Positions 24,102-37,090 are shown, numbered from the stretch's first letter. The stretch: DNA of 64,000 nucleotides from Sarcomyxa edulis (GCA_009761415.1 QUOL01000006.1:1674001-1738000), one strand, 5' to 3'. Numbers and translations: made by a program. The notes: generated by a model from the sequence alone, not told the origin.

Positions 24102-25485
24102 CACCCAACATCGTATACATTTTTTCTTGATCTTTGACCCATCGGTTTATGCATTGCTTTGTTCTGGGCTCCACCTCGTGTGTGGTCTGTTTGGACTCTC
24201 ATCGAACGACGGTCTTCAACATTTGCAATGATACCAGTGGCTTGACTGTAAGTACTGTACCTTGATCCAACTTTGATTCTCACAAGGGCGCCGTGAGTGT
24301 TGATACTTATTTTTAGTTGAGCTCATTGACATTGACCTAGATCAACTTCTGGGTTATAGGCAAGTTGTAGGTTCTTGGCATGATTTTGGCACGATAGGTT
24401 CCTGATTTTGCAGATGGGTGTTCCGTCCCTCGGATGATTTGGTTCTCGGCAAAAGACATCAATATGTCTATCCCGCTGTCTTCGACGACTTGTAAGCAAA
24501 GACTCGAACGATTTGGATGTCGCTCACTAGCAAATTCTTGAAGGGACGACTCAAAGAACTTTCCACTCTTCATTCCTCCTTTTGCCCGAAATTTGGTCGC
24601 TCTTTCTCGTTCTCGCTTGCTTCTTCGGATCAACCAAAAACCATACCGTCTCACGTATTGGATTTGTTGGCAATTCTGCGTATAGCCCTAGTATAGCTCC
24701 GACTCGTTGAATCTCTCCGGAAGCAAGCGAGAAGCCTCTTACGACCCAGATCACAGAATGAAGACAATGCCGCCCGGAATGAAATCTCGGGGCTAGCTAC
24801 GATCAACTCGCGTGGCCTATGTGATCCTCCGGGCCCCGAATGCGCAAGAAATAGCGCTCAACATTTGGCCCTAATGAAAGTGTGTTTGCCTTAGCCTAGT
24901 CAAGACATTTCAAGTGGATTGAGTTTTGCGGTAAGTAACGTCACAAAAGAAGAGTCTGATTCAACTTTGATTGTTGGCAGAATGAATCTGACGGAGGTTT
25001 GGGTCCTGGCTCGGGTTGAGCTCGGGGAAGGAAGTTTTGTGGCACGGAAGCTTGGATTCTCGACAGGATTCGCCTTTTGGACAGGGCTGATTTTTTTGTG
25101 ACATTTCTAGTTTATTTCTAGGCTACGCACTTACTTCGACCAAACTTCGACTCTGGATTGACTTGAGATTGCTGTGGGATTGACTCTAAAAGGAAGTGTT
25201 GACGCTTATTTCTGACAGGGCTCAATGGCCTTAATGATTACGTACTGTGGCGTCAACATTTTCGCGGCCGGCTACCCCCTCGATCCATATCAGATTAGAT
25301 CAAACTTTTCAGGGAGCGTTTGGAAATGTCCAATCCTTGTGCCTAAGGGTCGTCTGCTGCGTTTCGTACTTTCGGCCGGTCCAGACGATCACAGGAAAAG
25401 ACGATCTCCCGACCATCACCGATTTGCTAATCTATAAAGGACCACATCGGTGCAGTCCCTCTGTACCATCTCACCTCCCACCAAC
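24102..25485. other. Intergenic, no gene recognised
   Basis: About 1.4 kb holding only short frames (for example 24919-25101) with no family resemblance. G/T-rich patches lie at 24,900-25,250. The right end carries a TATA box and leader for the next gene. Confidence 0.4.
25433..25438 (+). promoter_or_regulatory. TATA box of the alpha/beta hydrolase gene
   Basis: TATAAA in the context ctataaagg, about 50 bases before the start codon at 25486. The position suggests a short leader. Confidence 0.5.
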
Positions 25486-27350
25486 ATGAGACGTTCATTG
25501 TCCCTCTTCGCTACTCTCGCATTGGCCGCAACTCCCGCTTGGAGGTAATATCCTCGTATATGCATATATGTCTCACCGACTCTGACCCCGCATTATCTTG
25601 TTAGCTTGCGTGCCTTCGACGCGTCCACATTTGCCAAGAAGCCAGATGATTGGAAGCCTCGCGTTTACCAGACGAAGCGTGATGACGCCAGTGACGCGTA
25701 TAACTCCTCGGTTCCTCGCTGGGAGTGGTGGCCCGATAATGTTGCCCTTCCCGGAAACCCTGCGGGAGCGTATCTCAATCAATCCAATGGAGTCGATGTC
25801 TGGTACGCAGAGGTGTGTTTCGTTGGCCATATTCCGAAATGAATTCCTACTCAATCTCCTTTCTATTCTTCTTCTAAGATCGGTGACAAAGGTGACTACG
25901 TCAATGGCAAGTATGTGCCTCGCACACCTGTCGTGTTCCTTCATGGTGGAACAAGCGAGGTTGGTGAGGTTATTATCTCAGAGATGTTCTTTGCTCTAAA
26001 CTCCATTTGCGCTACAGAGCGAGGACTTCTCATACCAAGTGGCGTAAATATGGCTTGCTTCCTCCACTAATGATCAGATCTCTCAAGTTTTCCCTCCTTC
26101 ATAGTGACCTCGAAAAAGACCATTACATCATCGTCACTGAGTGCGTCATTAGAATAGTCCCTTCTCCTTGTGACTAGTACTGACCGTATTCAACAGCACC
26201 CGTGGTCAAGGTCGAAGCCCTTTCGTCCCCAATGTCACCGCGATGCACTACGATGATTTCACTCGTGAGTACATTTGATCATATATATTGTCTCCAACCA
26301 ACTAAGTTCTATATTCCAGTCGATGGTATGTTCAATCTTGGTTACTCTGGAACACGCTTACGAGTCTGCCGCGACCAGTCATTGCTATCCTGGACCATCT
26401 CAACGTCTCCAAGGCCGCCTTTGTAGGATGGAGTGATGGTGCTATCACAGGTTCGCATCGGCTGACTGGCCCCGACCTCCCCAAAGAAACTAATTCACGA
26501 TGACACATACAGCACTTGACATCGCTATGAATTACACAGAGAGGGTAGATCGCGTCTTTGCCCACGCAGGTACATATATTAAGTCTCTCGCAATTCATAG
26601 CCAATGCTGACTTAGTGATTTGAAAAGCCAATGCTCAGTACAACTTGGTGCGCTTACCCTTCAAATCTTTGGTCGGCAGATTGACTGACAATGCCCTTCG
26701 CAGAGTATCCCTGTCGTTGTACCTCCTCTTGTCAGACGTGATGATGACGATGATTCCGACGTCGATCCCTGGTATCTCAAGCTATCCCCCACCCCAGACC
26801 AGTACGACGTACGTACTCTCTCCGATCCTCACTTGAATACTCAGTCTGACTATCATAACACAGAACATGGTCAACGCCGTCGTGGAGATGTGGTTGACTG
26901 AGCCCGCATGGGGAGCAGAAGCCTTCGCTAAGATCAACGCCCCCGTTCGTCCTGTTTCATTCTAAGATCTTTCTTTCTCCGATTTACCCTCGTGCACAAC
27001 AGATCTGGATTGTTGATGGTGACCAGTATGTCTATACCATCCTCTGTAACGTCTTTATGGCATCTCACTCTCATTTTGCCTGTCTTTAGTGACGAGTCAA
27101 TCACTCGTAATCAGCCCGATGCCATGGCTGCATGGACTCCATTCGCCGGTGAACTGATCCTCCCTCAAGTGGGCCACGATGCGTCCAACGAGGATCCGAC
27201 ATTCTTCAACTTCGCAGTCAGATATTTCCGTGAGTGGTCCTTCGTATCGTCAGGCTATGTATTGTTTTCTGATCACGGGGATTGCAATCTTTAGTGAGCA
27301 TGAAGTTCGATGGAGATTTACCGTACTACGGAGATGCTCTGAAGAACTAA
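25486..27350 (+). CDS. Secreted alpha/beta hydrolase
   Basis: Fifteen exons: 25486-25544, 25605-25812, 25879-25959, 26018-26043, 26105-26140, 26197-26264, 26320-26325, 26379-26450, 26513-26569, 26628-26647, 26704-26808, 26864-26944, 27003-27025, 27090-27229, 27295-27350; 345 aa. The substrate is unknown; esterase, peptidase or lactonase are all possible. A signal peptide (MRRSLSLFATLALAATPAW) is followed by FLHGG (oxyanion loop), VTDTRGQGRS, the nucleophile elbow GWSDG (Ser180), the acid around VDGDHDE (D282 likely) and His310 in GHDAS. Ser, Asp and His are in family order. Exon 7 is only 6 nt, yet it is needed to join YDDFT to VIAILDHL in frame. The donor of exon 3 (gttggt) is weak and the junction could shift by a few residues. 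Confidence 0.87.
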
Positions 27351-27740
27351 AAATGTACGTGTAGATCTTCGGTGTGTTACTCGTGCAGATATTGACCCAT
27401 GTAACGATTGGTTCTAGGTTCAGGGATTTTACTAGCACGTCGCATTGTATACCAATTGACCTGTACTGAAATGAAGAATTTGTTGACATACTAAGCGTGT
27501 TAATGGACTCTGAGTCTGGGATTGCGTTGAGAAAAATCGGCGCATACACGAGAAACTTATGATCGGTCTTCGACTTTTTGATCTTCAATGGCGATAAAAC
27601 GCGATATGAATGCTGCGACTAAGACTCGTAACCACCCTGAACACGACTTATAGAAAGGCAAGGTAAACAAACATGCTTGCCTTCTAGTAGACAGTTCGGT
27701 GACAAGTCTTTGCTGCGACGTGTATGCATATCTCGTCTGT
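27351..27740. other. Convergent 3' intergenic region
   Basis: 390 bases between the stop codons of the hydrolase (+) and the Gfo/Idh/MocA gene (-). It is A/T-rich. No coding evidence was seen beyond unspliced read-through of the last Gfo intron. Confidence 0.5.
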
Positions 27741-29262
27741 TCATGATGGAAAAGTAGAATGTGGTCGACTACCCAAGCCCGTCTACCAGACATGAAAATC
27801 AACCGACCAACTCGACAGAAAAGCAGACACACCTTTGCATAGATAGCCTCGATCCACTCGATGTTGGCTATAGAATCCTCCCTATCAATCCACGTCTTCG
27901 GCTTCCTTCCCTTCACCCGATCCACAAACGCTTCCAACTGATGCCTATAAGTAGTCCACCATTCCTCTCCTTTCCCTGTGCCTTCCGGGTACTTGTATAC
28001 TTTCTCGACCCTCGTTTTCGTTCCTTTTCCTTTGGTCTCTCGGGTACGCACTGAGATGGAATGATACAAGATGGGCATGACGAAATTGAACATCTCGACC
28101 TCCCCTCCTTCACACTTGACTATGGCGCTGACTTGCGGGAATCGAGGTATACATTTCATGATGGGTGGCATACCAAGATCGCAGTGTAGGGTCGCTATGA
28201 CCGAGGAGGGTAGAGCTAGTGTTGCTTCCGTTGCTCGGTCAACCTTTGTCGTGCCATGCAACTCATGTCTGGCTGAGAGGACAGATAGTGGATCGGAGGA
28301 AGATAAGTAGCGTATACAGTTCATAGTGTAACCTGTGAAGAGAAAGTCAGTAATTCTACATAGACAACGAAACGAGCTTCAACGACTTACATCCCATATC
28401 CATGAGCGCTCCTCCGCCTATCTCATAATTGTACCTGATATCTGTGGACCTGACAAGCCCTGCAGGGATTGTCAGAGTCATTGAGATGCTCTTGAGAGCG
28501 CCGAGTTCTGCGCTGTCAATGATCTCTTTTACCCGTTGAATAGCGGGATGGAACCTGGGACCTTAGATATTGAATGACCTTCTAGGAAGATGTACGACAC
28601 TATACTAAGACGCTCACCGGTAGTGAAATGCTTCTAGAAGCACCAGACCTTTGCTTTCTGCCAAAGCAAACATCCTACGTGTCTCTTCCGCCGTGTTAGA
28701 CGATGGTTTCTCAAGTAAGACGTGTTTGCCCGCTGCCAGGGCTTTCATGGTCCATTCGTAATGAAGACCGTTTGGCAACTAAAGATATGACGTTCGGGAT
28801 TAAATAAAGTAGTGGAACAGGGCACCTACGGGATTATACACGGCGTCGATGTCGGGGTCGTCCAATAGAGCTAACGAGAACATCGCACTTTAGTAAATAG
28901 ACGGTACGATGACGAACAAGGATGTGAAGTAGACACGCCTTGATATCCGCTCGGACCCCCATAAACCTTCCCGATCCCATACTTTTTCGCAAAAGCCGTA
29001 GCTCGTGTCTTGTCCCTTGCTGCAACGGCGACAACGACCGCTTCGGGGTGGTTTTTCGCTGGAGATATCAGAGCGACTGGAGCGATGGTAGCTGCGCCTA
29101 GTATCCCGAATCTAATGGGTGGACTGTCTGGCAAAGGAGGTGTTTCTGGAGGATTGAATGCCTGTGAGGATAGGACACGTGAGTACGTCGAATGATACTG
29201 GAGAGGTGTATGAGCAGACTGACTGTATAGACACGTTTAAAGAGGCTGATGATAGAGGTCAT
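27741..29262 (-). CDS. Gfo/Idh/MocA-family NAD(P)-dependent oxidoreductase
   Basis: Seven exons: 29262-29224, 29161-28939, 28870-28830, 28778-28618, 28554-28391, 28332-27833, 27782-27741; 389 aa. The fold oxidises or reduces sugars and related polyols using NAD(P); dimeric dihydrodiol or D-xylose dehydrogenases are the closest eukaryotic relatives. The Rossmann motif is FGILGAATIAPVAL (about residues 30-43). Next come IDAVYNPLPNGLH and HVLLEKPSSNTAEE, whose EKP lysine is catalytic in the family. The C-terminal substrate domain holds IGGGALMDMGCYTMN. A short hydrophobic N-terminus (MTSIISLFKRVY) could be an organelle signal or simply a lead. The second intron must start with GC (28938), the only phase-compatible option that gives the expected ALLDDPDIDAVYNP. 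The last exon is 42 nt. Confidence 0.9.
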
Positions 29263-29594
29263 GGTCGACGCAAATCAGGGAGATACTTACTTTGAGTACT
29301 GCATGGGAATGATGAGATTTATGTGCATAGCGTGAGATGTGAGAACCAAGTTGCTTTCCGACGTGCCCATACCGATACCCATGTCAGGAATAGAAGGGCC
29401 CGGGTGATGTGAACACAAGATCTCATCTCAGTGAACCATGATCAACGGTGCGTTATAGGTCATTTCATATGTTTGGAGGCATTTACTGGGAAAAGCAAGT
29501 AAGAATAGCGCGAAGATGGCAAAACAAGCAGTGGCAGCATTTAAACTGTCCATTCCAGACTGATCTCCGGTATTCTTACACATCCACCTTAAAG
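29263..29594. other. Tandem-gene spacer
   Basis: 332 bases between the BAP31-like stop (-) and the Gfo/Idh/MocA start (-). It should contain the promoter of the latter and the terminator of the former. No distinct motif was recognised. Confidence 0.45.
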
Positions 29595-30791
29595 CTAATC
29601 CTTCTTCCCTCTTCCCTCCTCTCCGGAAACCTTGTTATATTTGTCTGCTAGACGATCGAATTCGGCGGCTTGTTGAGCAGCTTGTTTCTTCAAGATTTCT
29701 GTGATTATAGGAGTTTTGAATGTGAGTAAAAGTGACAGATGCAAATGTGAGGTGCAAGACGAGAAAGGCTGATTTGATCTGAACGCGACGAAACCGTGGT
29801 CCAGGGTTCGACAATATGCTTGTCTGATACTGTAACACGTGGCAATATGATTGCAACAAGTGCTTGATGCACAGAAGACTTTCCCCATACCGTCCAATGG
29901 AACTCTTCGTGATCAGGTCCTTCGAAGGACAGAAGGACAAAAATAGAATCATGAACGCGACTGACCGAAATCCCTTTCTTTAGCTTCAGCAGCATCCAAC
30001 TTCTTTTTGAGCTCAGCGAGCTGTTTTGTCTGATCACCTCCATTCGTTGTCCGCGAGGATGTTGTGACCTGCTTAGACGGAGCAGAAACCCCAAGATCAG
30101 AAAGACGATCTACCAAAATCAGTCGAGGACCACACGCACCTCCTTCTTCAACTTTGCATACTCCTCCTGAGTGTGAATGAGATCGAGAATGATGTAGAAC
30201 GTGCGGGTGAGGACCAAGGACAGGAATAATGTGAAACCTGTTAGGTATGTATTGCGTTGAGAACTACTCGGGGTATTAGTGCTGCGGGATATCAATGACG
30301 TGTATAAGCCACGTACTAGAATTTCCTCGCGGCAAAGTTGGTCTCTGTGCGCACATCGGTAGCAGCAGGTCCTCCGGCACCCGATTTCGCGAGTTGGGAT
30401 TCCGCTGTTACGCGGAACATACGTTGTAGCGCATCAGCGAATAAGATGGCTACGAAGCTACGGAAAACCAGGAAGTTTCAGTAGTTGGTCAACGGCCCGA
30501 GTGAATAGACGCTGACATGAAAGATATCTTGAGGCCATATGCGACTTTTGCAACTAGGGGGCTTTCGGAAAGAAAACGGAAGAGACGTTTTCTGACTGCA
30601 TATGGCAGTGGTGAGACGAGGATACAAAATGTAACCATCTGTATCTTTGTGAGTATGCGGAATCAAAAGGAGATGATTGGATGAGGTGTACCTCTGCTGC
30701 TAGGAGCATAAACGTAAGGGAGTAGCTGTTATCATAGTTAGCGACCTAGAGCTAGAAACGATAAAAATAACAAAACATACTAGATGGTCAT
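29595..30791 (-). CDS. ER membrane protein, BAP31/Yet family
   Basis: Seven exons: 30791-30781, 30725-30692, 30638-30511, 30457-30317, 30263-30140, 30071-29966, 29698-29595; 215 aa. BAP31 and yeast Yet1/Yet3 are ER proteins that help sort and export membrane cargo. Three hydrophobic segments (about residues 2-26, 44-66 and 101-122) are followed by a cytosolic coiled coil (ELKKKLDAAEAKERDFE, then LKKQAAQQAAEFDRLADKY), the family layout. The conserved loop LPYAVRKRLFRFL is present. The C-terminus ends GRGKKD, a near miss for the KKxx ER-retrieval signal of mammalian BAP31. Exon 1 is 11 nt. The last intron is 267 nt, about five times the local norm. It is divergent from the Ubp6 gene with 221 bp between start codons. 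Confidence 0.9.
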
Positions 30792-31012
30792 GGTGGTTCA
30801 AGGTCAAGAGAGGTAGAGAGAATTTGGCTGCGATTTTTCAAAGTGTAAAACACGCCACGACTCTCCACGACTCCGCATAGCATGTCATGCGGCAGTGCCA
30901 CCCTGTTTGCCTTGGACCGAGCAGGCCAAAGGGAGTGCGCGTCGAAATAAATTATTGGGTTTTATTTGAATATCCACACTCATCGTACTTTCAAGTTCAC
31001 AATCTCTCCATC

Positions 31013-33639
31013 ATGGCTCCTCTGGAAGTACATATAAAACATGCGGGGAAAGTATACGACCTCAACTTGGACCCCGATCTGCCACCTTCCGTCTTCAAGG
31101 AGACCATCTACCAACTTACTGGCGTTCCTGTGGAAAGAATGAAGGTAATGGTCAAAGGTGGCGTTCTTAAAGACGATTCTGTATGGAAGAAGGTCGCACC
31201 CAAAGCTGGTCAGACGTTCATGGTCATAGGAGCTGCGGGAGAACTCCCAAAAGCACCAGAGAAACCGATCGTCTTTCTTGAAGGTGTGTAGTCATCCATC
31301 TTGCAGTCTTTTCTGCGTCCATGCTTGTTGCATCTACCTTCGAAATGGTATTATCTATGGTCTCAATGATCGTCTTGAGTGGTGGTGCCATTAGTGTGCT
31401 ATTGTGGCGATTGCGTTAGCGCTTGCGGCGCGTCTTTAAAATTACGATGGGAGTCTAGGACAGAACATCAGTGACATTCATTCGCAATCCAACAATGAAC
31501 CAAACTCGACTGAAAAATGCTCAAGTACTGACATATCCTTCCATTGTAGACATGGACGACTCAGAGCTTGCGGAAGCTGTATGTATATCGCGACTCCCAA
31601 ACACAGCAAGAACTGACGCAAATCAACTCTAGCTCGCAAAACCAGTCGGATTGAAGAAGTGCGCACACTCTCCTTCATCCCGGTGAACTTGCCAATGCTA
31701 ATTCGCGTCCAGTCTAGGAAACACTTGCTACATGAACGCCACAGTGCAAGCTCTTCGCGCGATCCCCGAATTACAACAATCTCTGATCGCGTGAGTTTGG
31801 AGATTTTTTCTGGAAATTTCATTTCCCTCATCGTCGAAATACAGTTCTTCAGCTTCTCAATCTCCACTGCCGCGTGCACTACGAGACCTCTACTCCACCA
31901 TGTCCCGTACGACTGACCACGTAGTTCCTATGGCGTTCCTGCAGGTAACAACAATATAGTCCACGTTCCTATGAAATGACCCTGAACATATTCACAATTC
32001 CTAGGTTCTCCGTCAAGTCAACCCTCAATTCGGAGAAATCGATCGGAGTAAAGGAAACGGGATGGCTGGGTATGCTCAACAGGGTGCGTTATTTTTGAAG
32101 ATTCAAGTGTATCGTTAGCTACATCATGCCTTGTACAGACGCCGAGGAATGTTACGCCCAAATCATAAACAGTCTTCGAGACGTACCACTTGCCCCTCCA
32201 TCCTCGCCACTCCAAATATCAGGTTCTACAGACGAGGCGTCAACATCATCTGCTGATGCCCCCATATCGTCCGGAAGTGCACTCCCTGTAGTCACTAGCG
32301 CCAATGTAAGCGGCAAGAAATTCATCGAGTCGTATTTGATGGGAGAAATGAGAAGAGAGTATGTTTCGACTCATTCAACTGATATCTACTAATTTCTTAT
32401 GCTCATCTCTTTTGATGTTCCGTGTCCAGATTGACATGCGACGAATCTCCTACGGAATCACCTTCCATCACCACAGAACAAGTCCTCAAGATCGAATGCA
32501 ATATCTCGATTACGACTAATTTCATGTTGACTGGTATCATGAACGTATGTACTGTTAAACCTATTCCTTCCTCACCATTTCTGAGGTATTTGTGTCAACA
32601 GTCATTGGACCAGAAGGTAGAGAAGAACTCTCCTTCTCTCGGACGGCAGGCGATATACAGCCAGAAATCGCGCATGACTCGATTGCCTTCTTATCTCACT
32701 GTACATATGGTTCGGTTCGCTTGGAGACAGGATATTGGGAAGAAGACCAAGATCATGGTGAGCTCATTTATTCCCATCTCTTTCGGACCAAAATACCCAA
32801 TACTCACACCACTTCTGTTTCCATTGCAATGTAGCGTAAAGTAAAATTCCCTACAGAGTTAGATGCGTTGGATCTCGTCACCGATGGATTGAAGGAGAAG
32901 TTGTTGCCTGTCAGTAGGAAGCTAAAGGAGGTTGAGAAGGAGAGAGCTGAGAGGAGGAAGGTGAGGAAGAGAACCAAGGCTGCTGGTGGGTCTACGGGGC
33001 CTGCTGTTACGAATGGGAGCACGAGTGCGGATGTTGAGATGGGTGATGCGAGTGCAACAACCACTGCAGCAGCTGGCCAAGCGATGGAAGTAGTGGTGGA
33101 TGGTCAGAAAGATGTCAAGGAAGGAGGCGAGTTGGAAGATGAGTCTGTCTACAGGTCAAAAGAAGTCAAGGAATTGGATGCTTTGGTTGATCCTACGTTG
33201 AAGAACGACATAGGGTGCAGTGTCAGTGGGTTGTATGATCTTGTTGGTGAGTTTTTGTCGTTCTTCCATTTCAGTTTTTTGTGCACGACTGACTCCCCGT
33301 GGTCCAGCCATCGTTACACACAAAGGCGCTGCAGCAGATGCGGGGCATTATATGGGATTTGTCAAGAAGAGTGTATTCCATTCTTCTGGTCAGAACGTCT
33401 CTTCTGGAGGGTCGTTCGCGTTCGATGATGACGATGAGGATTGGTACAAGTTTGATGATGAGAAAGTATCCCTATTCCCGAAAGAAAAATTGACGACCTT
33501 GGATGGAGGAGGTATGTTATTTGTTCTACTATTCCCTCGAGGCTTCCTTTTGATCGGCACTGATGGCCTCTTTTTGTGTACGATAGGTGAGGATTCGTCG
33601 GCGTATGTGTTGCTGTACAGGACCAAGTCGATGCAGTGA
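31013..33639 (+). CDS. UBP6: Proteasome-associated deubiquitinase Ubp6/USP14
   Basis: Twelve exons: 31013-31283, 31550-31578, 31633-31658, 31713-31790, 31845-31944, 32005-32083, 32139-32358, 32430-32544, 32602-32757, 32835-33246, 33308-33511, 33587-33639; 580 aa. It removes ubiquitin chains from substrates docked at the 26S proteasome. An N-terminal ubiquitin-like domain (about 1-80) docks to Rpn1. The USP catalytic domain has its Cys box LGNTCYMN (Cys114) and QQDAEE, and the His box is DAGHYMGFV (His509). A Lys/Glu-rich, then Ala/Thr/Gly-rich insert (about 385-450) interrupts the domain, longer than in yeast. The UBL plus USP order and the size fit Ubp6/USP14. The first intron (266 nt) separates the UBL from the catalytic part and is unusually long. 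Confidence 0.95.
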
Positions 33640-34189
33640 AAGCATGACATAGTGATTGGTTCGACGTGCCACCTCAAACTGGAGAGGGAAATGAATAACC
33701 GTGACGATAGGCTAGCATTGTCGAAGTTGTTATTCTCGTTTTTTGATAGACAAGCTTACCGAGATCCAGCCTGCATATGTGTGCATTGTAATTCTAACCA
33801 AGTCTTCTTGGATTCTCCTGTTCTTCTGTGCGAACACCTCCAATCGGAACGCGAACGCGCGGAGATCTTGAGAAAGAGATACGCCTCAAATTCGCGTCGA
33901 TCATTCCTTTTGGTATATCCTCTGCAAGTCAAGACTCCCGCGATGACCTTCGCAGAGCTTCTAAGTATAATAATAGGGCCTCTTCTCTGAAATTTGATGT
34001 TGTGTAGAAACTATATACCAGTATTTCAACATAGGTCAGGGCCCAGGGTTTTCTTATCGTACGCGTTCAACATCATACTGACTTTTGCCCTTACTACTCA
34101 CAATTGCCCATAGTTTTCGCAGTTTTCTGCCTAGGTCATTGAACTGTCAAAGAGCTCAAGTCGGCGTCGCGAGGTTTAATTCTGGAATC
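33640..34189. other. Intergenic spacer
   Basis: 550 bases between Ubp6 and the S9 peptidase gene, both on the plus strand. Only short frames are present. The right part should hold the peptidase promoter; no clear TATA box was seen. Confidence 0.45.
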
Positions 34190-36607
34190 ATGTATAATCA
34201 GCTTGCAGGACTTCCTGTCCCGATCTCAGCTGAATTCGTCGGTACAAACGGTATGAAGAAAAGATAAATATTCAAAAAATGTGTTAACTCCGCGATTCTT
34301 TCCTCCAGTGATCCAAGTAACTTCATCTACTGCAGATCTCGTCCGAAATGTAAAACGGCAGACCTCCAAATCTATCTTCTTGGGAGAGGCATCCGTGGCT
34401 ATATCGCCCTCTCAAGACGTGGGCAATGTCGTGGCCTCGACGAGATCCCCGTCTGGCAACCGTACAGCCATTCTCAGGGAAACATACGATCTATCAGGTG
34501 GTGCCAATTCAAAGAAACGCTGGGTGGAGATCTGGGTGAACGACACACTCGAGGTTTCACAAGAGGTCACCGCTACTCATGGATCGTTCTATGTTGATGG
34601 TATGTCTCTATCATGTGCTAGTGTATTGCTCATTGCTTATACGCGTCTTTTAGCGCATTTATCGTCCTTATCCTTCTCTCCTTCTGAGCATTCCATCGTA
34701 TACACAGCCGAGGCTAATGCTCCAGAAAATACCCCGAACAGCCCGTACGAGCACTTCCGGTTCACTCCAAAATTAGGAGAATCGTTTCCTGGCAAGAAAC
34801 GGCCAACGATATATCTCTTTCGTTGGAGTGACAATGATGGAATAGCCACTGTTCTTCCGAATGAGCCCCGGCATACCTTGAACGCTCTATCTATCTCCAC
34901 AGCACATCCAACAGGTGTATTGCTTGGACAGGCTACTTTTGCTGCCGATGACCGCGTTCTTGCCACTGGATTTGAATACAGTCCTGACGGCCGCCTTTTG
35001 GGACTTGTATGGTGTACCAACCGTCCATCTGCTATTTGGGAGCTGACGATCCCGACCTTTGCCACATCGGAAGGCGGCATTATGCCATGCAGTGCTTCCA
35101 AACTCAGTTCTCCTGGTCGATCATCCAGATCTCCGCGGGTCTTGTCCGACGGCTCCTCGTCTACTCTCTTCTGGCTCTCCAACGAGACTCTGGAGACATG
35201 TGGAGCTCATGCTTCGTGTACCTCGCTTCATTCCATGGACTTGAATTCAAGGGAAGAAAAGACCCTCGTGGACACGGTATGGGAACCTCTCGAAGATGGG
35301 TTTCCCGGTCTGTACTTGGATCCAAGTCTTCCTCTGCGCCCGTTTATACAATTGGGATCGATTCCTCACATCATCACTCACTCAATATGGCGTTCGAGGT
35401 GTACTGTTCTTCTGATTTCTACAGAGGACGGTAAAGTGAAGGACTTGACACCTGACGAAGATGGCCAACTTTATAGTTGGAAAGTGTTTGGTACGGATGG
35501 TGTCAATCGCGTTATCTGCTCCAGAAGTGCCCCGACGATCCCGCACGAGCTTGTTCTTGGTGAATTCGACGAGTCGGGAAATGCGTCGTGGCAAATCCTT
35601 GATGAGCCGTCTTTATCACCGGACGGTATGTCTGAACGAAATTTATTTAGCCGCAGGCCTTTATTAATTCTCAATGTCTACCATAGTTCAGGATGCATTA
35701 TCTTCTTTGAGGTCCTCTATCGTTCAGATATCAGATAAATCCCCGGTGGAGACCATCCTGCTACAACCTGCGGTAAAGGATGCCTCCGGTGAAATTCCTC
35801 CATGTGTCACGTATCCGCACGGTGGTCCACATGGCACAAGCATCACCGCATTCTTCCCTTCGATAACTGCTCTCGCCCTGGAAGGCTGTAAGACAACTTC
35901 AACACAAATCTGACCGTCAATTAAATATCGTCTTCTTTCCAGATACCGTATCGCTCCCGAATTACACTGGATCGTTGGGATTCGGAGAAACCTTTGTCAG
36001 AGAACTGCTAGGTAGATGCGGGACTCTGGACGTGCAAGACTGCATAGCGTCTGCTCGTCATTTGGTCAAATTGGGTATATCTGAAGAAGGTCAAGGGAAA
36101 CAATTGATTCAAGGTGGTAGTCATGGAGGATTTTTGACCGCGCATCGTACGTGAACAGCTCGTCTCCAAATTTTGCATGTCCGCTTATAAGTTCGTTCAG
36201 TCATCGGACAATATCCATCCTTCTTCAGTGCAGCCGTCCTTCGAAATCCAGTAATCTCAGTCGGGGAAATCTCAACTTCTGACATTCCTGATTGGTATTA
36301 CGGAGAGTTCGGTATCCCATACGACGCCACTACAATCATGACTCCGGAAATTTACGAAAAACTATGGCGCGCATCTCCTATTGCGCATGTCGATGCTGTT
36401 ACAGCTCCTGTGCTACTCATGCTAGGGGAAGTGGATCAACGGGTGGCGCCTACCCAAGGGCTGAACTATTATCACGCCCTGAAAGCGCGGGGAAAGACAG
36501 TCGACATACTGTGTTTCCCTGAGGATGCCCACCCATTGGACGGCGTGGAGGCAGCCAAAGTCAATTGGGATGCTGCGAGGGAATGGTTCGCAAGGGCTGT
36601 ATCATGA
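34190..36607 (+). CDS. Acylaminoacyl-peptidase-like S9 serine peptidase
   Basis: Six exons: 34190-34250, 34309-34599, 34654-35625, 35687-35887, 35943-36146, 36201-36607; 711 aa. Family members remove N-acyl amino acids from blocked peptides in the cytosol, alongside proteasome turnover. A beta-propeller spans about 30-440 (for example KLSSPGRSSRSPRV and GAHASCTSLHSMDL, as in APEH). The alpha/beta hydrolase domain has oxyanion YPHGGPHG, the nucleophile in GGSHGG (Ser568), Asp655 in GEVDQRV and His687 in EDAHPL. Length (about 700-730 aa) and triad spacing fit peptidase family S9C. There is no signal peptide. ATG 34190 is the first in-frame start; the frame is open upstream, but only from a TTG. 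Confidence 0.92.
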
Positions 36608-37090
36608 TCATACGGTCAAATACATCGTGGTTGAAGATTACAAAACGAGGATTAGCGACTCAAATCCTTATGAATAGTGAGAACGTTATACAGATTCCAG
36701 TATGATTCGTCCTGTGATCAATTGTATCTCTGTATAGATAACACCTTGGAGTTACAGGAATCCTCAAACCCGCGAATGTACTCAGATGTGGCTGTGTATG
36801 TAGATTAGATTCTGTGATCAAGCCCGGGCCTGCCGAGCGTCCACCAATGTTCACAAACTCACTCGTTCTCCTAGTCGAGGCTGCACTACTCCCAACTGAG
36901 CTTTGGGTCAACTTCGGCCTAAGCTATCCGCGTCTAGTAAGTCCTACGGTTTATGACCACATACAGCATTACTAAGAATTCGGGTTTGTCTTCAAGAACT
37001 CATGTAAGACCACGGTTAGCCCCCGGGACCACAACTATATAAGACTGGATCGTGTATCGGCATGCTACGTTTTCTATTGAGTTTGAGATC
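36608..37090. other. Intergenic spacer with SDR promoter
   Basis: 483 bases between the S9 peptidase stop and the SDR start. No coding signal was seen. A TATATAA element lies near the right end. Confidence 0.45.
37036..37042 (+). promoter_or_regulatory. TATA box of the SDR gene
   Basis: TATATAA in the context actatataag, 49 bases before the start codon at 37091. Confidence 0.5.

Noticed and set aside
34637..35182. A 181-codon minus-strand ORF
   Set aside because: It is antisense to the beta-propeller exon of the S9 peptidase, whose homology is clear.
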